DNA of 64,000 nucleotides from Symsagittifera roscoffensis (GCF_963678635.1 NC_087062.1:92789845-92853844); one strand, 5' to 3'; positions 22,646 to 35,060 are shown, numbered from the stretch's first letter. A program made the numbers and translations. The notes: generated by a model from the sequence alone, not told the origin.

Positions 22646-24581
22646 AATTCATAACAAAGTCTGGTTATGATCCTAAAAACTTTCGTGGAGCTTCAGTAGT
22701 AGACTTACTTGATGTCGAGGAAATTGTGCAAAGAAATATCTTTATATTCGATTTCGATATCCAAGAAGGAGATTATGTAGGAGAACTAGCTCGACGAACA
22801 TTGGAAGTTTTGATAAAACATTTAAACTACCAAGATCCAACAATCATATCATTCATACAAATGATAGTGATTCTTTCTTCAAGTGCTTCCGGTGTCCTAG
22901 TTGTGATACTTTCTTCAAAAGATCTGAGTTTCTCAACAAACATCTTCTGAGATACAAGGATTGAGTGAAACATTTTTACCCAAAGAACGTGTATGAGCTT
23001 CGAGAAACCTTGTTTGAAAAACTAAAAGGGTTCAATCTTCCAGTTTCCGAAGATAACAAACTTTTAACTAACCTAGCATTTTTCAATTTTGAGTCGATTT
23101 GTGTTGCTACAGAGGAATTAAAGAAACACAAACTACAACCTGGATTGGAAAACATGTTCCAATTTCAGTCTCTATATCATCAAATTTGATTGATGAACCC
23201 ATCTTTTTGTACAACAAGGGTCCATAGAACTTGATTATTGATTTTGTAAGCAAAGTCGAGTTGTTGGGTGAGAAAAGTAAGCTGGAGATGAGAACAAAAT
23301 TTTAAGATATTGAAGTAGCTGTCAATGAATGAATGAAAAAGATCTTTGATTGGTTAAACGAGCGAGATAAAAACTTTTCGAGTGAACAATTTGAGTACGA
23401 AGACGAATGCATTGAAGATTCGAATGAAGCAGATATGTCAACAAAATTCTTGCTCAAAGCCTATCATAGCCCAGAAAAGCATTCTTTTAACTGTCTTTTA
23501 TCTAACAAAGCCAAGGAACCATACAAAGATCATCTGTGTCTTTTCCGCGCATTAGCTATGTACATGAATGGACACAGTAATTTCGACTCCAACACTTCTA
23601 GATAATTACAGAATTCATAACAAAGTCTGGTTATGATCCTAAAAACTTTCGTGGAGCTTCAGTAGTAGACTTACTTGATGTCGAGGAAATTGTGCAAAGA
23701 AATATCTTTATATTCGATTTCGATGTCCAAGAAGGAAATTATGTAGGAGAACTAGCTCGACGAACATTGGAAGTTTTGATAAAACATTTAAACTACCAAG
23801 ATCCAACAATCATATCATTCATACAAATGATAGTGATTATTTCTTCAAGTGCTTCCGGTGTCCTAGTTGTGATACTTTCTTCAAAAGATCTGAGTTTCTC
23901 AACAAACATCTTCTGAGATACAAGGATTGAGTGAAACAATTTTACCCAAAGAACGTGTATGAGCTTCGAGAAACCTTGTTTGAAAAACTAAAAGGGTTCA
24001 ATCTTCCAGTTTCCGAAGATAACAAACTTTTAAATAACCTAGCATTTTTCAATTTTGAGTCAATTTGTGTTGCTACAGAGGAATTAAAGAAACACAAACT
24101 ACAACCTGGATTGGAAAACATGTTCCAATTTCAGTCTCTATATCATCAAATTTGATTGATGAACCCATCTTTTTGTACAACAAGGGTCCATAGAACTTGA
24201 TTATTGATTTTGTAAGCAAAGTCGAGTTGTTGGGTGAGAAAAGTAAGCTGGAGATGAGAACAAAATTTTAAGATATTGAAGTAGCTGTCAATGAATGAAT
24301 GAAAAAGATCTTTGATTGGTTAAACGAGCGAGATAAAAACTTTTCGAGTGAACAATTTGAGTACGAAGACGAATGCATTGAAGATTCGAATGAAGCAGAT
24401 ATGTCAACACAATTCTTGCTCAAAGCCTATCATAGCCCAGAAAAGCATTCTGTTAACTGTCTTTTATCTAACAAAGCCAAGGAACCATACAAAGATCATC
24501 TCTGTCTTTTCTGCGCATTAGCCATGTACATGAATGGACACAGTGATCTCGACGCTCACACTTCTAGATACTTTACAGAAT
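22646..24581 (+). repeat. 966 bp tandem duplication of pPolB modules B-C-D
   Basis: Two nearly identical units offset by 966 bases: 22,726/23,692, 22,965/23,931 and 23,333/24,299 are equivalent positions. Each contains FIFDFDIQEG-like text, YVGELARRTLE, IYPKNVYELRETLFEKLK-type text, exo I FNFES (AAT at 23,085-23,087), DEPIFLYNK, MKKIFDWLNERDKNF and DECIEDSNEADMST, then a jump back to module B (NCLLSNKAKEPYKDHL). Unit length and junction match the ~969 bp units of the left arrays, so the same rearrangement was amplified independently or transferred. Confidence 0.88.
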
Positions 24582-25385
24582 TCAAAACAAAGTCTGGTTA
24601 TGATCCTAAAAATTTTCGTGGAGCTTTAGTAGTAGACTTACCTGATGTCGATGAAAGTGTGCAAAGAAATATCTTTATATTCGATTTCGATATCCAAGTG
24701 GGAGATTATATAGGAGAACTAGCTCGACGAATCTTGGAAGATTTGATAAAACAGTTTAACTACTAAGATTCAACAATCATATCCTTCATACAAATGATAG
24801 TGATTGTTTTTTCAAGTGCTTCCGGTGTCCTAGTTGTGATACTTCCTTCAAAAGATCTGAGTTTCTCAACAAACATCTTCTGAGATACAAGGATCGAGTG
24901 AAACAAATCTACCCAAAGAACGTGTATAAGCTTCGAGAAACCTTGTTTGAAAAGCTTGAAGGGCTCAATTTTCCAGTTTCCGAAGATAACAAAATTTTAA
25001 ATATCCTAGCAATTTTCAATTTTGAGTCGATTTGTGTTGCTACAGAGGAATTAAAGAAACACAAACTACAACCTGGATTGGAAAATATGTTCCATTTCAG
25101 TCTCTATATCATCAAACCTGATTGATGAACCCATCTTTTTGTACAACAAGGATCCAAAGAGATTGATTATTGATTTTGTAAGCAAAATCGAGTTGTTGGG
25201 TGAGAAAAAAAGCTGGAGATGAGAACAAAATTTAAAGATATTGAAGTAGCTGTCAATGAAAGAATGAAAAAGATCTTTGATCGGTTAAACGAGCAAGATA
25301 AAAACCAAAAACTAACAAAGCCAAGAAACCATACAAAGATCATCTGTGTCTTTTCCGCGCATTAGCCATGTACATGAACGAGCAA
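24299..25385 (+). pseudogene. pPolB copy L3, 155-codon chimeric ORF and tail
   Basis: ORF 24,299-24,766 reads MKKIFDWLNERDKNF, DECIEDSNEADMSTQF, then module B without interruption (NCLLSNKAKEPYKDHL, LFCALAMYMNG, YFTEFKTKSGYDPKNF, FIFDFDIQVGDYIGELARR) to the recurrent stop after KQFNY. Module C and IYPKNVYKLRETLFEKLE follow (24,898-25,125), with exo I FNFES, DEPIFLYNKDP and MKKIFDRLNEQDKN. A ~65 bp scrap of module B (FRALAMYMN) at about 25,315-25,380 ends the copy. Confidence 0.8.
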
Positions 25386-25480
25386 GATAAAATTGCAAAA
25401 AAACTCGTAGTTAGTTTGCACACGTGTTAAAAATTACAAATTTTTTTGTTGAAAATTTTTTGATTTAAAACATAATCATT
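25386..25480. repeat. Short AT minisatellite fragment
   Basis: Matches only the end of the longer minisatellite (GTTAGTTTGCACACGTGTTAAAAATTACA region) and leads straight into the next regulatory dimer. Confidence 0.6.
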
Positions 25481-26050
25481 TTTGACAAGATGTATATAAA
25501 GAGATATTCAATTTTTTATGGAAAAATTGATACGGTCACTTTTTTAAGTACAATAACCATCAATGAAACACTCAAAAAATGGTTCCATACGCTTCAGGGG
25601 CAAAATAAACTTCGTAAAAATTTTGAAAGAATAGAAAATTCAACCAATGATGTGGCAGTAAAAACGTATTCAAGCTCGTAAATTTTCTGAACCAACAAAC
25701 ACCGAACTTCAAACCAGTTAATCAAAGTTAACTAGAAATTAATTACCCTTTCCCTAACAATTATGAAAAACCCCGACGACTTTATGTAGCATGCACAATG
25801 TAGAACACCATGCTAACCACAAAACCTCGCATAGTTCCACACGCTCCAGGTGCAAAATGAAATTCGTAATAATTATGAAAAAATAGAAAAATCAACCAAT
25901 GACGTGGCAGTAAAAATGTAATTTTTTTCAGCTTGGCTATTTTAGTTCCACTCTAATATCAGTTAAAAAACCGAGAGGGATAAAACTACTTAAAACTGAA
26001 AAAAAGTTGGATAAAAAAGCACTGCCTTTTATTGCTCGCTTTATACGTTG
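25481..26050. promoter_or_regulatory. Upstream block with two CCAAT/TGACGTGG-type elements
   Basis: First element is CCAATGATGTGGCA at about 25,644-25,657 (one substitution); the second is CCAATGACGTGGCA at 25,896-25,909. The ~250 bp half-unit order is as at 17,861. The start (ATACGGTCACT...ACCATCAATGAAACACTC) corresponds to the minus-strand IDGYGTENSE remnant. A 63-codon plus-strand ORF over the first half looks like a chance reading. Confidence 0.55.
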
Positions 26051-27625
26051 CATAGTGCCGTTTATTTTTTGTGAACAGGTTTTTGTAATGTTTAAAAATT
26101 TCATTTCGCGAACAGAATTTTTCAACGTTTAAAAATTTGTTCTCCCCATGCATGGTTAAGAATTTTTGTTCACAAAATGTGAACAGATTAAAGACATAAA
26201 AAAAATTTAAAAACAAATCTTGCCTGTGATTGGTCAATTGAAACTTTGTCCACTGAATGGGGAATTTTGGTGTCAATTTGAATACCTTCTTTGTAAGGAG
26301 GAAAACTTTTTTTTTCCAAAACACAATTTGGTTTGCCTTCTTTTATAAGATTAAAAAACAAAATTATCCCTGATAAAAATTCAAAACTAGTTTATACTTT
26401 TGAATAAATGTTTTCACATTTAGTGAACAGAAATTTTCAACGTTTAAAAAATTTGTTCTCTTTATGCACGGTTAAGAAATTTTTGTTCACAGATTAAAGA
26501 CATGTATAAAGAAAATTAAAAAAAAATTAACAGAAAACAAATATAAACCAGGAAAGAGTAAATAAATAATCCTTCTTGTGATTGTTCAATTGAAACTTTG
26601 TACTCTCATTGGGCAATTTTGGTGTCAATTTGAATATCTTCTTTGTAAGGAAAAAAAACATTTTTTCCAAATCACAACTTTGTTTGCCTTCGTTTATAAA
26701 ATTAAAAAACAAAACTATCCATGCTAAAAATTCAAAACTAATTTATACTTTTGAATAAAAATTTCCACATTTTGTGAGCAGACATTTTCAACGTTTAAAA
26801 AATTGTTCTCCATATTCATGGTTAAGAAATTTTGTTCACAAAATATGAACAGATTAAAGAAATGTATAAAAAAATAAGAAAAAATTTAAGATAAAACAAA
26901 AATAAACCAGGAGAGAGTAAATAAATACTCTTGCTGGTGATTGGTCAATTGAAACTTTGTACTCTAATTGGTCAATTTTGGAGTCGATTTGAATATCTTC
27001 TTTGTAAAGACGAAAACAGTTTTTTCCAAAACACAATTTTGTTTGCCTTCTTTTATAAAATAAAAAAATATATCCCTGCTAAAAATTGTCAACTAGATCA
27101 TACATGAAATAAAAGTGTTCAAATTTTGTGAACAAATATTTTCAACGTTTAAAAATTTGGTCTCCCCATGCATGCTTAAGAAGTTTTGTTCACAAAATGT
27201 AAACAGAATAAAGACATGTAGAAAAAAAAAGAAACAGAAAAGAGAAATAATTTAACAGGAGGGAGTGAATGAGAATGCTTGCTTGAGAATGGTCAAAATC
27301 TTTTGTGTCGATTTGAATATCTTCTTTAAACAGAAGAAAATATTTGATTCCAAAACACACTAATTTGTTTGTTGCCTTCTTTTCATTTATAAATTAAAAA
27401 AATAAAAACCTTCATGCTAAAAACTGTCAACTATTTTATACGTTGAATTAAACTGTTCACATTTTGTAAACAGTTTTTTTTACGTTTAAGAGATTGGTCC
27501 CCATGCACGGTTAAGAAATTTTGTTCACAAATACTTAACAAAATAAAGAAAATTATAAAAAAAAGAAAAGAAAAATAATTTGCCAATTTTTAATCTTGGG
27601 ACATTTCTAAAGTCGCAATTTATTT
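26051..27625. repeat. Satellite block, about five units
   Basis: Dyads at about 26,169 (TGTTCACAAAATGTGAACA), 26,485, 26,834, 27,189 and 27,523. Paired ATTGG boxes at about 26,226, 26,580-26,610 and 26,938-26,970. One unit near 26,200 is shortened to about 316 bp. The terminal variant unit lies just before the gene. Confidence 0.87.
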
Positions 27626-27632
27626 TTAGATA

Positions 27633-28958
27633 ATGACTGCCCTTAACCGAAACGAAAAACTCAAATGTGAGGACTGTGGTCAAGAATAACGGAGATCAGA
27701 TGCTGCGAGATATCGGAAGAGCTTTGCTAAAGGAGTTGTTTCTTGTCCTGACTGTAAGTATTCCAATTACAATCAACAAGAAATGAACTATCATATGGCC
27801 AAGAAGCATGCACCTTCAAGATCGAAAAAGTCAACGATTTGTTCTTCTTGTGAACAAGAGTTTCCAAGCTACTACTCTCTTCAACATCATCGGAGGAAGG
27901 AACATGGAGCAAAACAACGGAAGCCCAAGGATACTGTAGCGGACTTGAGCAAGATTGTGGAGGAAGAAGGGGAAGATGATAAAAAATTGAAAGAGAAACT
28001 TAATGCTTGTCAACATTTTCTGGTGGACACGAAGATGGAAAATGGGAGACATAAAGTATTTAACTTCCAAATAACCAAGTTAGACACTAAACAATTCAAC
28101 GAGATACTCAAAGAAGTCTCTACTTTATATGTATTTGGATTTAACAGCGGTAGATATGATTTGAATTCGATCAAGTCCCTACTAATCCCCTATTTGATTC
28201 GCGATATAGAAAAAGAAACATCAACCATCAAAAAAGCGAACAAATTTATATCTTCCAAGTTTCGAGATGTACAATTTCTCGATATAATGAAGTTTCTGGG
28301 TGGAGCACCTAGTCTGGACGCCTTTCTCAAAGCCTATAAAGCTAGCGAAACGAGAGGATTCTTTCCCAATGAGTGGTTTGATAACCCACACAAACTAGAC
28401 TTTCCCAAATTGTCACCGTATGAAGCCTTTTTCAGTAAAGTTAGAAACAACAATCCTCTAGACAAAGACTTCATTGATTTTGAGAAGCTGAGAAAGAGTG
28501 GACTTGACAAAAAACAAGCACTGAGCACAAAATGGAGATTCGAACTGATTACTAACGTTACAATTTTTGCTGCTTTGCTCAAAAACATCCCAATGGGATT
28601 CCCGAACTCTGTCTTATCCGGACCTTTACCGAAAAACCATTCTGTTAACTGTCTTTTATCTAACAAAGCCAAGGAACCATACAAAGATCATCTGTGTCTT
28701 TTCCGCGAATTAGCCATGTACATGAATGGACACAGTAATCTCGACTCTCACACTTCTAGATACTTTACAGAATTCAAAACAAAGTCTGGTTATGATCCTA
28801 AAAATTTTTGTGGAGCTTCAGTAGTAGACTTACCTGATGTCGATGAAAGTGTGCAAAGAAATATCTTTATATTCGATTTCGATATCCAAGAAGGAGATTA
28901 TGTAGGAGAACTAGCTCGACGAATCTTGGAAGATTTGATAAAACAGTTAAACTACTAA
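27633..28958 (+). pseudogene. pPolB copy L4 with the longest ORF (391 codons)
   Basis: ATG 27633 is followed by TAA at codon 19 (27,687-27,689). A second ATG at 27,783 opens 391 codons: HMAKKHA, finger CSSCEQEFPSYYSLQHHRRK, an acidic linker, ACQHFLVDTKMENGRH, exo II FNSGRYDLN, FLGGAPSLDAFLKAY, PYEAFFSKVRNNNPLD, FEKLRKSGLD, then module B from KWRFELITNVTIFAALLKNI through NCLLSNKAKEPYKDHL, LCLFRELAMYMNG, YDPKNFCGASVVDL and FIFDFDIQEGDYVGELARR to the stop after KQLNY. Zinc fingers, half an exonuclease and the protease-like region are thus joined in a non-ancestral order, without exo I, palm or nuclease. Best candidate in the window for a stable novel product, but probably a pseudogene. Confidence 0.8.
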
Positions 28959-29590
28959 GATTCAACAATCATATCCTTCATACAAATGATATTGACTCTT
29001 TCTTCAAGTGCTTCCGGTGTCCTAGATGTGATACTTTCTTCAAAAGAACTGAGTTTCCAAACAAACATCTTCTGAGATACAAGGATCGAGTGAAACAAAT
29101 CTACCCAAAGAACGTGTATAAGCTTCGAGAAACCTTGTTTGAAAAGCTTGAAGGGCTCAATTTTCCAGTTTCCGAAGATAACAAATTATTAAATAACCTA
29201 GCAATTTTCAATTTTTAGTCGATTTGTGTTGCTACAGAGGAATTAAAGAAACACAAACTACAACCTGGATTGGAAAATATGTTCCATTTCAGTCTCTATA
29301 TCATCAAACCTGATTGATGAACCCATCTTTTTGTACAACAAGGATCCAAAGAGATTGATTATTGATTTTGTAAGCAAAATCGAGTTGTTGGGTGAGAAAA
29401 AAAGCTGGAGATGAGAACAAAATTTAAAGATATTGAAGTAGCTGTCAATGAAAGAATGAAAAAGATCTTTGATCGGTTAAACGAGCAAGATAAAAACTTT
29501 CCGAGTAAACCATTCGAGTACAAAGTTGAATGCATTGAAGATTCGAATGAAGCAGATATGTCAACACAAGTCTTGCTCAAAGCCTATCAT
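28959..29590 (+). pseudogene. pPolB copy L4 tail, zinc finger to exonuclease
   Basis: Module C in the other frame (CPRCDTFFKRTEF), IYPKNVYKLRETLFEKLE, then exo I, where the Glu codon has become TAG (FNF-stop), ATEELK with the one-base shift, DEPIFLYNKDP, AVNERMKKIFDRLNEQDKN and a diverged DECIEDSNEA. The gene sequence ends at about 29,590 inside the LLKAYH segment and is fused to minisatellite. Confidence 0.78.
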
Positions 29591-29900
29591 AAAATTCATC
29601 CCAAAGTCATCAATAATGAAAAATTTACAGCCAGTATTTAACAAGTTTTCTACAATTAACTTTTGTGTTTTTGCCTTCTGCATAAGTAAAGAGAAGATGG
29701 ATTTTTGCATTTCTGAAAAACCACGAAAAAACTTGCATCTAACACAAAAATTCTTTGAAAATTTTTGCATACTTGTTAAAAAAACCAAAACAATTATTGC
29801 ATCTTGTAAAAAAGTTCAAGTAAATTTTTGTAAATTTGTTGAAAAAATCAAATCAAAATTTGCATATTGCGAAAAAACTCGTAGTTAGTTTGCACACGTG
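29591..29900. repeat. AT-rich minisatellite, ~60 bp period
   Basis: Same family as 16,986-17,860: TTGCATCTAACACAAAAATTC, TTGCATACTTGTTAAAAA, TTGCATCTTGTAAAAAAGTTC and TTGCATATTGCGAAAAAACTC follow one another. Chance ORFs cross it on both strands. Confidence 0.75.
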
Positions 29901-30540
29901 TTAAAAATTACAAATTTTTTTGTTGAAAATATTTTGATTTAAAATGTAATCAATTTTGACAAGATGTGTATAAAGAGATATTCAATTATTTATAGACACA
30001 TTGACACGCTCACTATTTTCAGTACCATAACCATCAATGAAACACTCAAAAATAGTTCCACACGCTTCAGGGGCAAAATAAAATTCGTAAAAATGTTGAA
30101 AGAATAGAAAATTCAACCAATGACGTGGCAGTAAAAATGTATTTAAGTTCGTAAATCTTCTGAACCAACAAACATCGAAATTCAAACCAGTTAATCAAAG
30201 TTAACTAGAAGTTAATTACCCTTTCCGTAACAATTATGAAAAACCACGACGACTTTATGTACCATACACAATGTAGAACACCATGCTAACCACAAAACCT
30301 CGCATAGTTCCACACGCTCCAGGTGCAAAATGAAATTCGTAATAAATATGAAAAAGTAGAAAAATCAACCAATGACGTGGCAGTAAAAATGTAATTCCTT
30401 TCAGCTTGGCTATTTTAGTTCCACTCTTATATCAGTTAAAAAACCGAGAGTGATAAAACTGCTTAAAACTGAAAAAAGTGGGATAAAAAGCACTGCCTTT
30501 TATTGCTCGCTTTATACGTTGAATAGTGCCGTTCATTTTT
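29901..30540. promoter_or_regulatory. Upstream block with two CCAATGACGTGGCA elements
   Basis: Elements at 30,117-30,130 and 30,369-30,382, both with the full 14-base sequence. The first half carries the minus-strand remnant read as ECFIDGYGTENSERVN (about 30,003-30,050). The block is repeated about 870 bases downstream (30,791-31,420). Confidence 0.58.
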
Positions 30541-30700
30541 TGTGATCAGGTTTTCGTAATGTTTAAATATTTCATGTATAAGGAAATGGATTCCTTTTTT
30601 GTGAACAGAATTTTTCAACGTTCAAAAATTTGTTCTCCCCCTGCATGGTTAAGAATTTATGTTCACAAAATGTGAACAGATTAAAGCATAAAAAAAAGTT
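30541..30700. repeat. Truncated satellite unit
   Basis: Only the start of a satellite block (dyad at about 30,661-30,679), cut off at about 30,695 and fused to a fragment of the AT minisatellite. This is the junction of the ~870 bp tandem duplication. Confidence 0.8.
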
Positions 30701-31420
30701 TAAAACTTGTTGAAAAAATCAAATCAAAATTTGCATATTGCAAAAAAAATTCTTAGTTAGTTTGCACACGTGTTAAAAAATTACATTTTTTTTTGTTGAA
30801 AATATTTTGATTTAAAATATAATCAACTTTGACAAGATGTATATGAAGAGATATTCAATTATTTATAAAAAAAATTGACACGCTCACTATTTTTAGCACC
30901 ATAACCATCAATGAAACACTCGTAAAATAGTTCCACACGCTTCAGGGGCAAAATAAAAATCGTAAAAATTTTGAAAGAATAGAAAATTCAACCAATGACG
31001 CGGCAGTAAAAATGTATTAAAGTTCGTAAAACTTCTGAACCAACAAAAACCGAATTTCAAGCCAGTTAATCAAAGTTAACTAGAAACTAATTACCCTTCC
31101 CGTAACAATTATGAAAAACCCTGACAACTTTATGTACCATACACAATGTAGAACACCATGCTAACCAAAAAACCTCGCATAGTTCCACACGCTCCAGGTG
31201 CAAATAGAAATTCGTAAAAATTTTGAAAAAATAGAAAAATCAACCATTGACGTGGCAGTAAAAACGTAATTCCTTTCAGCTTGGCTATTTTAGTTCCACT
31301 CTAATATCAGTTAAAAAACCGAGAGGGATAAAACTGCTTGAAATTGAAAAAAAGTGGGATAAAAAAGCACTGCCTTTTATTGCTCGCTTTATACATTGCG
31401 TAGTGCCGTTCATTTTTTGT
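30701..31420. promoter_or_regulatory. Second copy of the upstream block with minisatellite end
   Basis: A short minisatellite tail (ACTTGTTGAAAAAATCAAATC) leads into another two-element block: CCAATGACGCGGCA at 30,992-31,005 and CCATTGACGTGGCA at 31,244-31,257, each with one change. It duplicates 29,850-30,700 at about 870 bases distance. The substitutions within the motif set it apart from the intact upstream copy. Confidence 0.55.
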
Positions 31421-32650
31421 GAATAGGTTTCGTAATGTTTAATTATTTCATTTTGTGAACAGAATTTTTCAACGTTTAAAAATTTGTTCTCCCCATGCAT
31501 GGTTAAGAATTTTTGTTCACAAAATGTGAACAGATTGAAGACATGTATAAAAAAAATTAAAAAACAAATTAACAGAAAACAAAAATAAACCAGGAAAGAG
31601 TAAATAGATAATCCTTCTTGTGATTATTCAATTGAATTTTTGTACTCTCATTGGGCAATTTTGGTGTCGATTTGAATATCTTCTTTGTAAGGAAAAAAAA
31701 ACATTTTTAACAAATCACAACTTTGTTTGCCTTCGTATATAAAAAAAAAAACTATCCCTGCTAAGAATTCAAAACTAGTTTGTACTTTTGAATGAAAGTT
31801 TCCACATTTTGTGAGCAGACATTTTCAATGTTTAAAAACTTTTTCTCCCTATGCATGGTTAAGAAATTTTGTTCACAAAATGTGAACAAATTAAAGACAT
31901 CTATAAAAAAAATAAGAAATAATTTAAGAGAAAACAAAAATAAACCAGGAGAGAGTAAATAAATATTCTTGCTGGTGATTGGTCAATTGAAACTTTGTAC
32001 TCTAATTGGTCAATTTTGGTGTCGATTCGAAAATCTTCTTTGTAAGGATGAAAACTTTTTTCCAAAACACAATTTGGTTTGCCTTATATAAAATTTAAAA
32101 AAATTATCCCTGCTAAAAATTGTCAACTAGTTTATACATGAAGTAAAAGTGTTCACATTTTGTGAACAAATATTTTCAATGTTTAAAAATTTGTTCTCCC
32201 CATGCATGGTTAAGAAATTTTGTTCACAAAATGTGAACAGAATAAAGACATGTATAAAAAAAACAGAAAAGAGAACTAATTTACCAGGAGGGAGTGAATG
32301 AGAATGCTTGCTTGAGAATGGTCAAAATCTTTTATGTCGATTTGAATATCTTCTTTATACAGAGGAAAACATTTGATTCCAAAACACACTAAGTTGTTTG
32401 TTGCCTTCTTTTCATTTATAAATTTAAAAAATAAAAACCTTCATGCTAAAAACTGTCAACTATTTTATATGTTGAATTAAACTGTTCACATTTTGTAAAC
32501 ATTTTTTTTCTACGTTTAAGAGATTGGTCCCCATGCACGGTTAAGAACTTTTGTTCACATATACTTAACAGAATAAAGACATTTAAAAAAAAGAAAAGAA
32601 AAACAATTTACCAATTTTTAATCTTGGGACATTTCTAAAGTCGCAAACTT
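31421..32650. repeat. Satellite block, four units
   Basis: Dyads at about 31,515, 31,871, 32,221 (perfect, 32,221-32,239) and 32,553; spacing 356, 350 and 332. ATTGG boxes at about 31,979 and 32,005. The terminal variant unit precedes the pPolB start. Confidence 0.88.
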
Positions 32651-32660
32651 TTTTTAGATA

Positions 32661-33692
32661 TTGCCTGCCCTTAACTGAAACGAAAGACTTAAATGTGAGG
32701 ACTGTGGTCAAGAATAACGGAGATCTGATGCTGCGAGACATCAATAGAGATGTGCTAAAGGAGTTGTTTCTTGTCCTGACTGTAAGTAATCCACTTACAA
32801 TCAACAAGAAATGCACTATCATATGGCCAAGAAGCATGCACCTTCAAGATCGAAAAAGACAACGATTTGTTCTTCTTGTGAACAAGAGTTCACAAGCTAC
32901 TACTCTCTTCAACATCATCGGAGAAAGGAACATGAAGCAAAACAACGGAAGCCCAATGATGCTGTAGCCGACTTGAACAAGATTGTGGAGGAAGAAGGGG
33001 AAGATGGTGAAAAACTGAAGAAGGAATTTAGTGCTTGTCAACATTTTCTGGTAGATACGGAGAGGGAAAAAGGGAGACATAAGGGACTTAACTTCCAAAT
33101 GTCCCAGCTAGACACTAAACTAATCAACGAGATACTCGAAGAAGTCTCTACTTTATATGTATTTGGATTTAACAGCGGTAGATATGATTTTAATTCGATC
33201 AAGTCCTTACAAATCCCCTATTTGATTCGCGATAAAGAACAAGAAACATCAACCATCAAAAAAGCGAACAACTTTATATCTTTCAAGTTTGGAGATGTAC
33301 AATATCTCGATATAATGAAGTTTCTGGGTGGAGCAACTAGTCTGGACTCCTTTCTCAAAGCCTATAAAGCTAGCGAAACGAGAGGATTCTTTCCCTATGA
33401 GTGGTTTGATAACCCACACAAACTAGACTTTCCCAAATTGTCACCGTATGAAGCCTTTTTCAGTAAAATTAGAAACAACAATCCTCTAGACAAAGACTTC
33501 GTTGATTTTGAGAAGCTGAAAAAGAGTGGACTTGACGAACAACAAGCACTGAGCACAAAATGGAGATTCAACTTGACTACTAACGTTACAATTTTTGATG
33601 CTTTGCTCAAAAACATCCCAATGGGATGCCCGAACTCTGTCTTACCCAGACCTTTACTGGAAAAACCATTCTGTGAACTGTCTTTTATCTAA
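32661..33692 (+). pseudogene. pPolB copy L5, N-terminal chimera (293-codon ORF)
   Basis: The ATG has become TTG (32,661-32,663). TAA at codon 19 (32,715-32,717) is kept, and extra stops hit the second finger. From 32,811 an open frame of 293 codons reads HMAKKHA, CSSCEQEFTSYYSLQHHRRK, ACQHFLVDTEREKGRH, exo II FNSGRYDFN, FLGGATSLDSFLKAY, PYEAFFSKIRNNNPLD, FEKLKKSGLDEQQAL, and the start of module B (KWRFNLTTNVTIFDALLKNI), where a frameshift ends it. Same domain shuffle as L4. Confidence 0.82.
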
Positions 33693-35060
33693 CAAAGCCA
33701 AGGAACCATATAAAAATCATCTGTGTCTTTTCCGCGAGTAAGCCATGTACATGAATGGACACAGTGATCTCGACTCTCACAATTCTAGCTAATTTACAGA
33801 ATTCATAGCAAAATCTGGTTATGATCCTAAAATTTTCCGTGGAGCTTCAGTAGTAGACTTACTTGATGTCGATGAAAGTGTGCAAAGAAACATCTTTACA
33901 TACGATTTCGATATCCAACAAGGAGGTTATGTAGGAGAACTAGCTCCACGAATCTTGGAAGATTTGATAAAACAGTTAAACTACCAATATTCAACAATCA
34001 TATCTTTCGTACAAATGATATTGATTCTTTCTCTAAGTGCTTCCGGTGTCCTGGTTCTGACACTTTCTTCAAAAGATCTGAGTTTCCCAACAAACATCTT
34101 CTGGGATACAAGTACCGAGTGAAACATATTTACCTAAAGAACGTGTATGAGCTTCAAAAAACCTTGTTTGAAAGGCTAGAATTCTTCAATCTTCCAGTTT
34201 CCGATCGTAACAAATTTTTAAATAATCTAGCAATTTTCAAATTTGAGTCAATTTGTGTTGGTACAGAGGAATTAAAGAAACACAAACTACAACCTGGATT
34301 GCAAAATATGTTCCATTTTTAGTCTCTATATCATCAAAATTGAATGATGAACCCATCTTTTTGTACAACGACGATCCAAAGAACTTGATTATTGTTTTTG
34401 TAAGCAAAGTTGAGTTGTTGGGTGAGAAAAGTAAGCTGGAGAACAAAAATTAAAGATATTGAAGTAGCTGTCAATGAAAGAATGAAAAAGATCTTTGATC
34501 GGTTAAACGAGCGAGATAAAAACTTTCCGAGTAAACAATTCGAGTACGAAGACGAATGCAATGAAGTAGGATGAAGCAGATATGTCAACACAGTTCTTGC
34601 CAATTAAGAAAAATCAGCTCACTGATTTGAAACAACATCTGGAGAGATATGTAAATACTTTACCTGTATTTGGATTTAACAGCGGTAGATATGATTTGAA
34701 AACGATCAAGTCCTATCTAATCCCCTGTTTGATTTGCGATAAAGAACATGAAACATCAACCATCAAAACAGCAAACGACTTTATATCTTTCCAGTTTGGA
34801 GCTAACAATTTCTCGAAATAATGAAGTTTCTGGGTGGAGCAACTAGTCTGGACTCCTTTCTCAAAGCCTATAGCGCTAGCAAAACGAAAGGATTTTTTCC
34901 CTATGAGTGGTTCGATAATGCAGACAAACTTGACTTCCGCGAATTGACACCGTATGAAGCCTTTTTCAGTAAACTAAGAAACAGTAATCCTCTAGACAAA
35001 GACTTCATTGATTATGAGAAGCTGAGAAAGAGGACTTGACAAACAACAAGCACTGAGAAA
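33693..35060 (+). pseudogene. pPolB copy L5, modules B, C and full exonuclease region
   Basis: Module B is broken by several stops (NCLLSNKAKEPYK at about 33,675-33,715; FTYDFDIQQGGYVGELA at 33,880-33,960). Module C and IYLKNVYELQKTLFERLE follow. Exo I here reads FKFES (Lys where other copies have Asn). DEPIFLYNDDP, AVNERMKK, a deletion in the acidic segment, ORF 34,582-34,821 with exo II FNSGRYDLK, ORF 34,821-35,039 with FLGGATSLDSFLKAY, EWFDNADKLDF and DFIDYEKLRK. This is the only left-hand copy that continues in natural order towards the palm. Confidence 0.8.
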
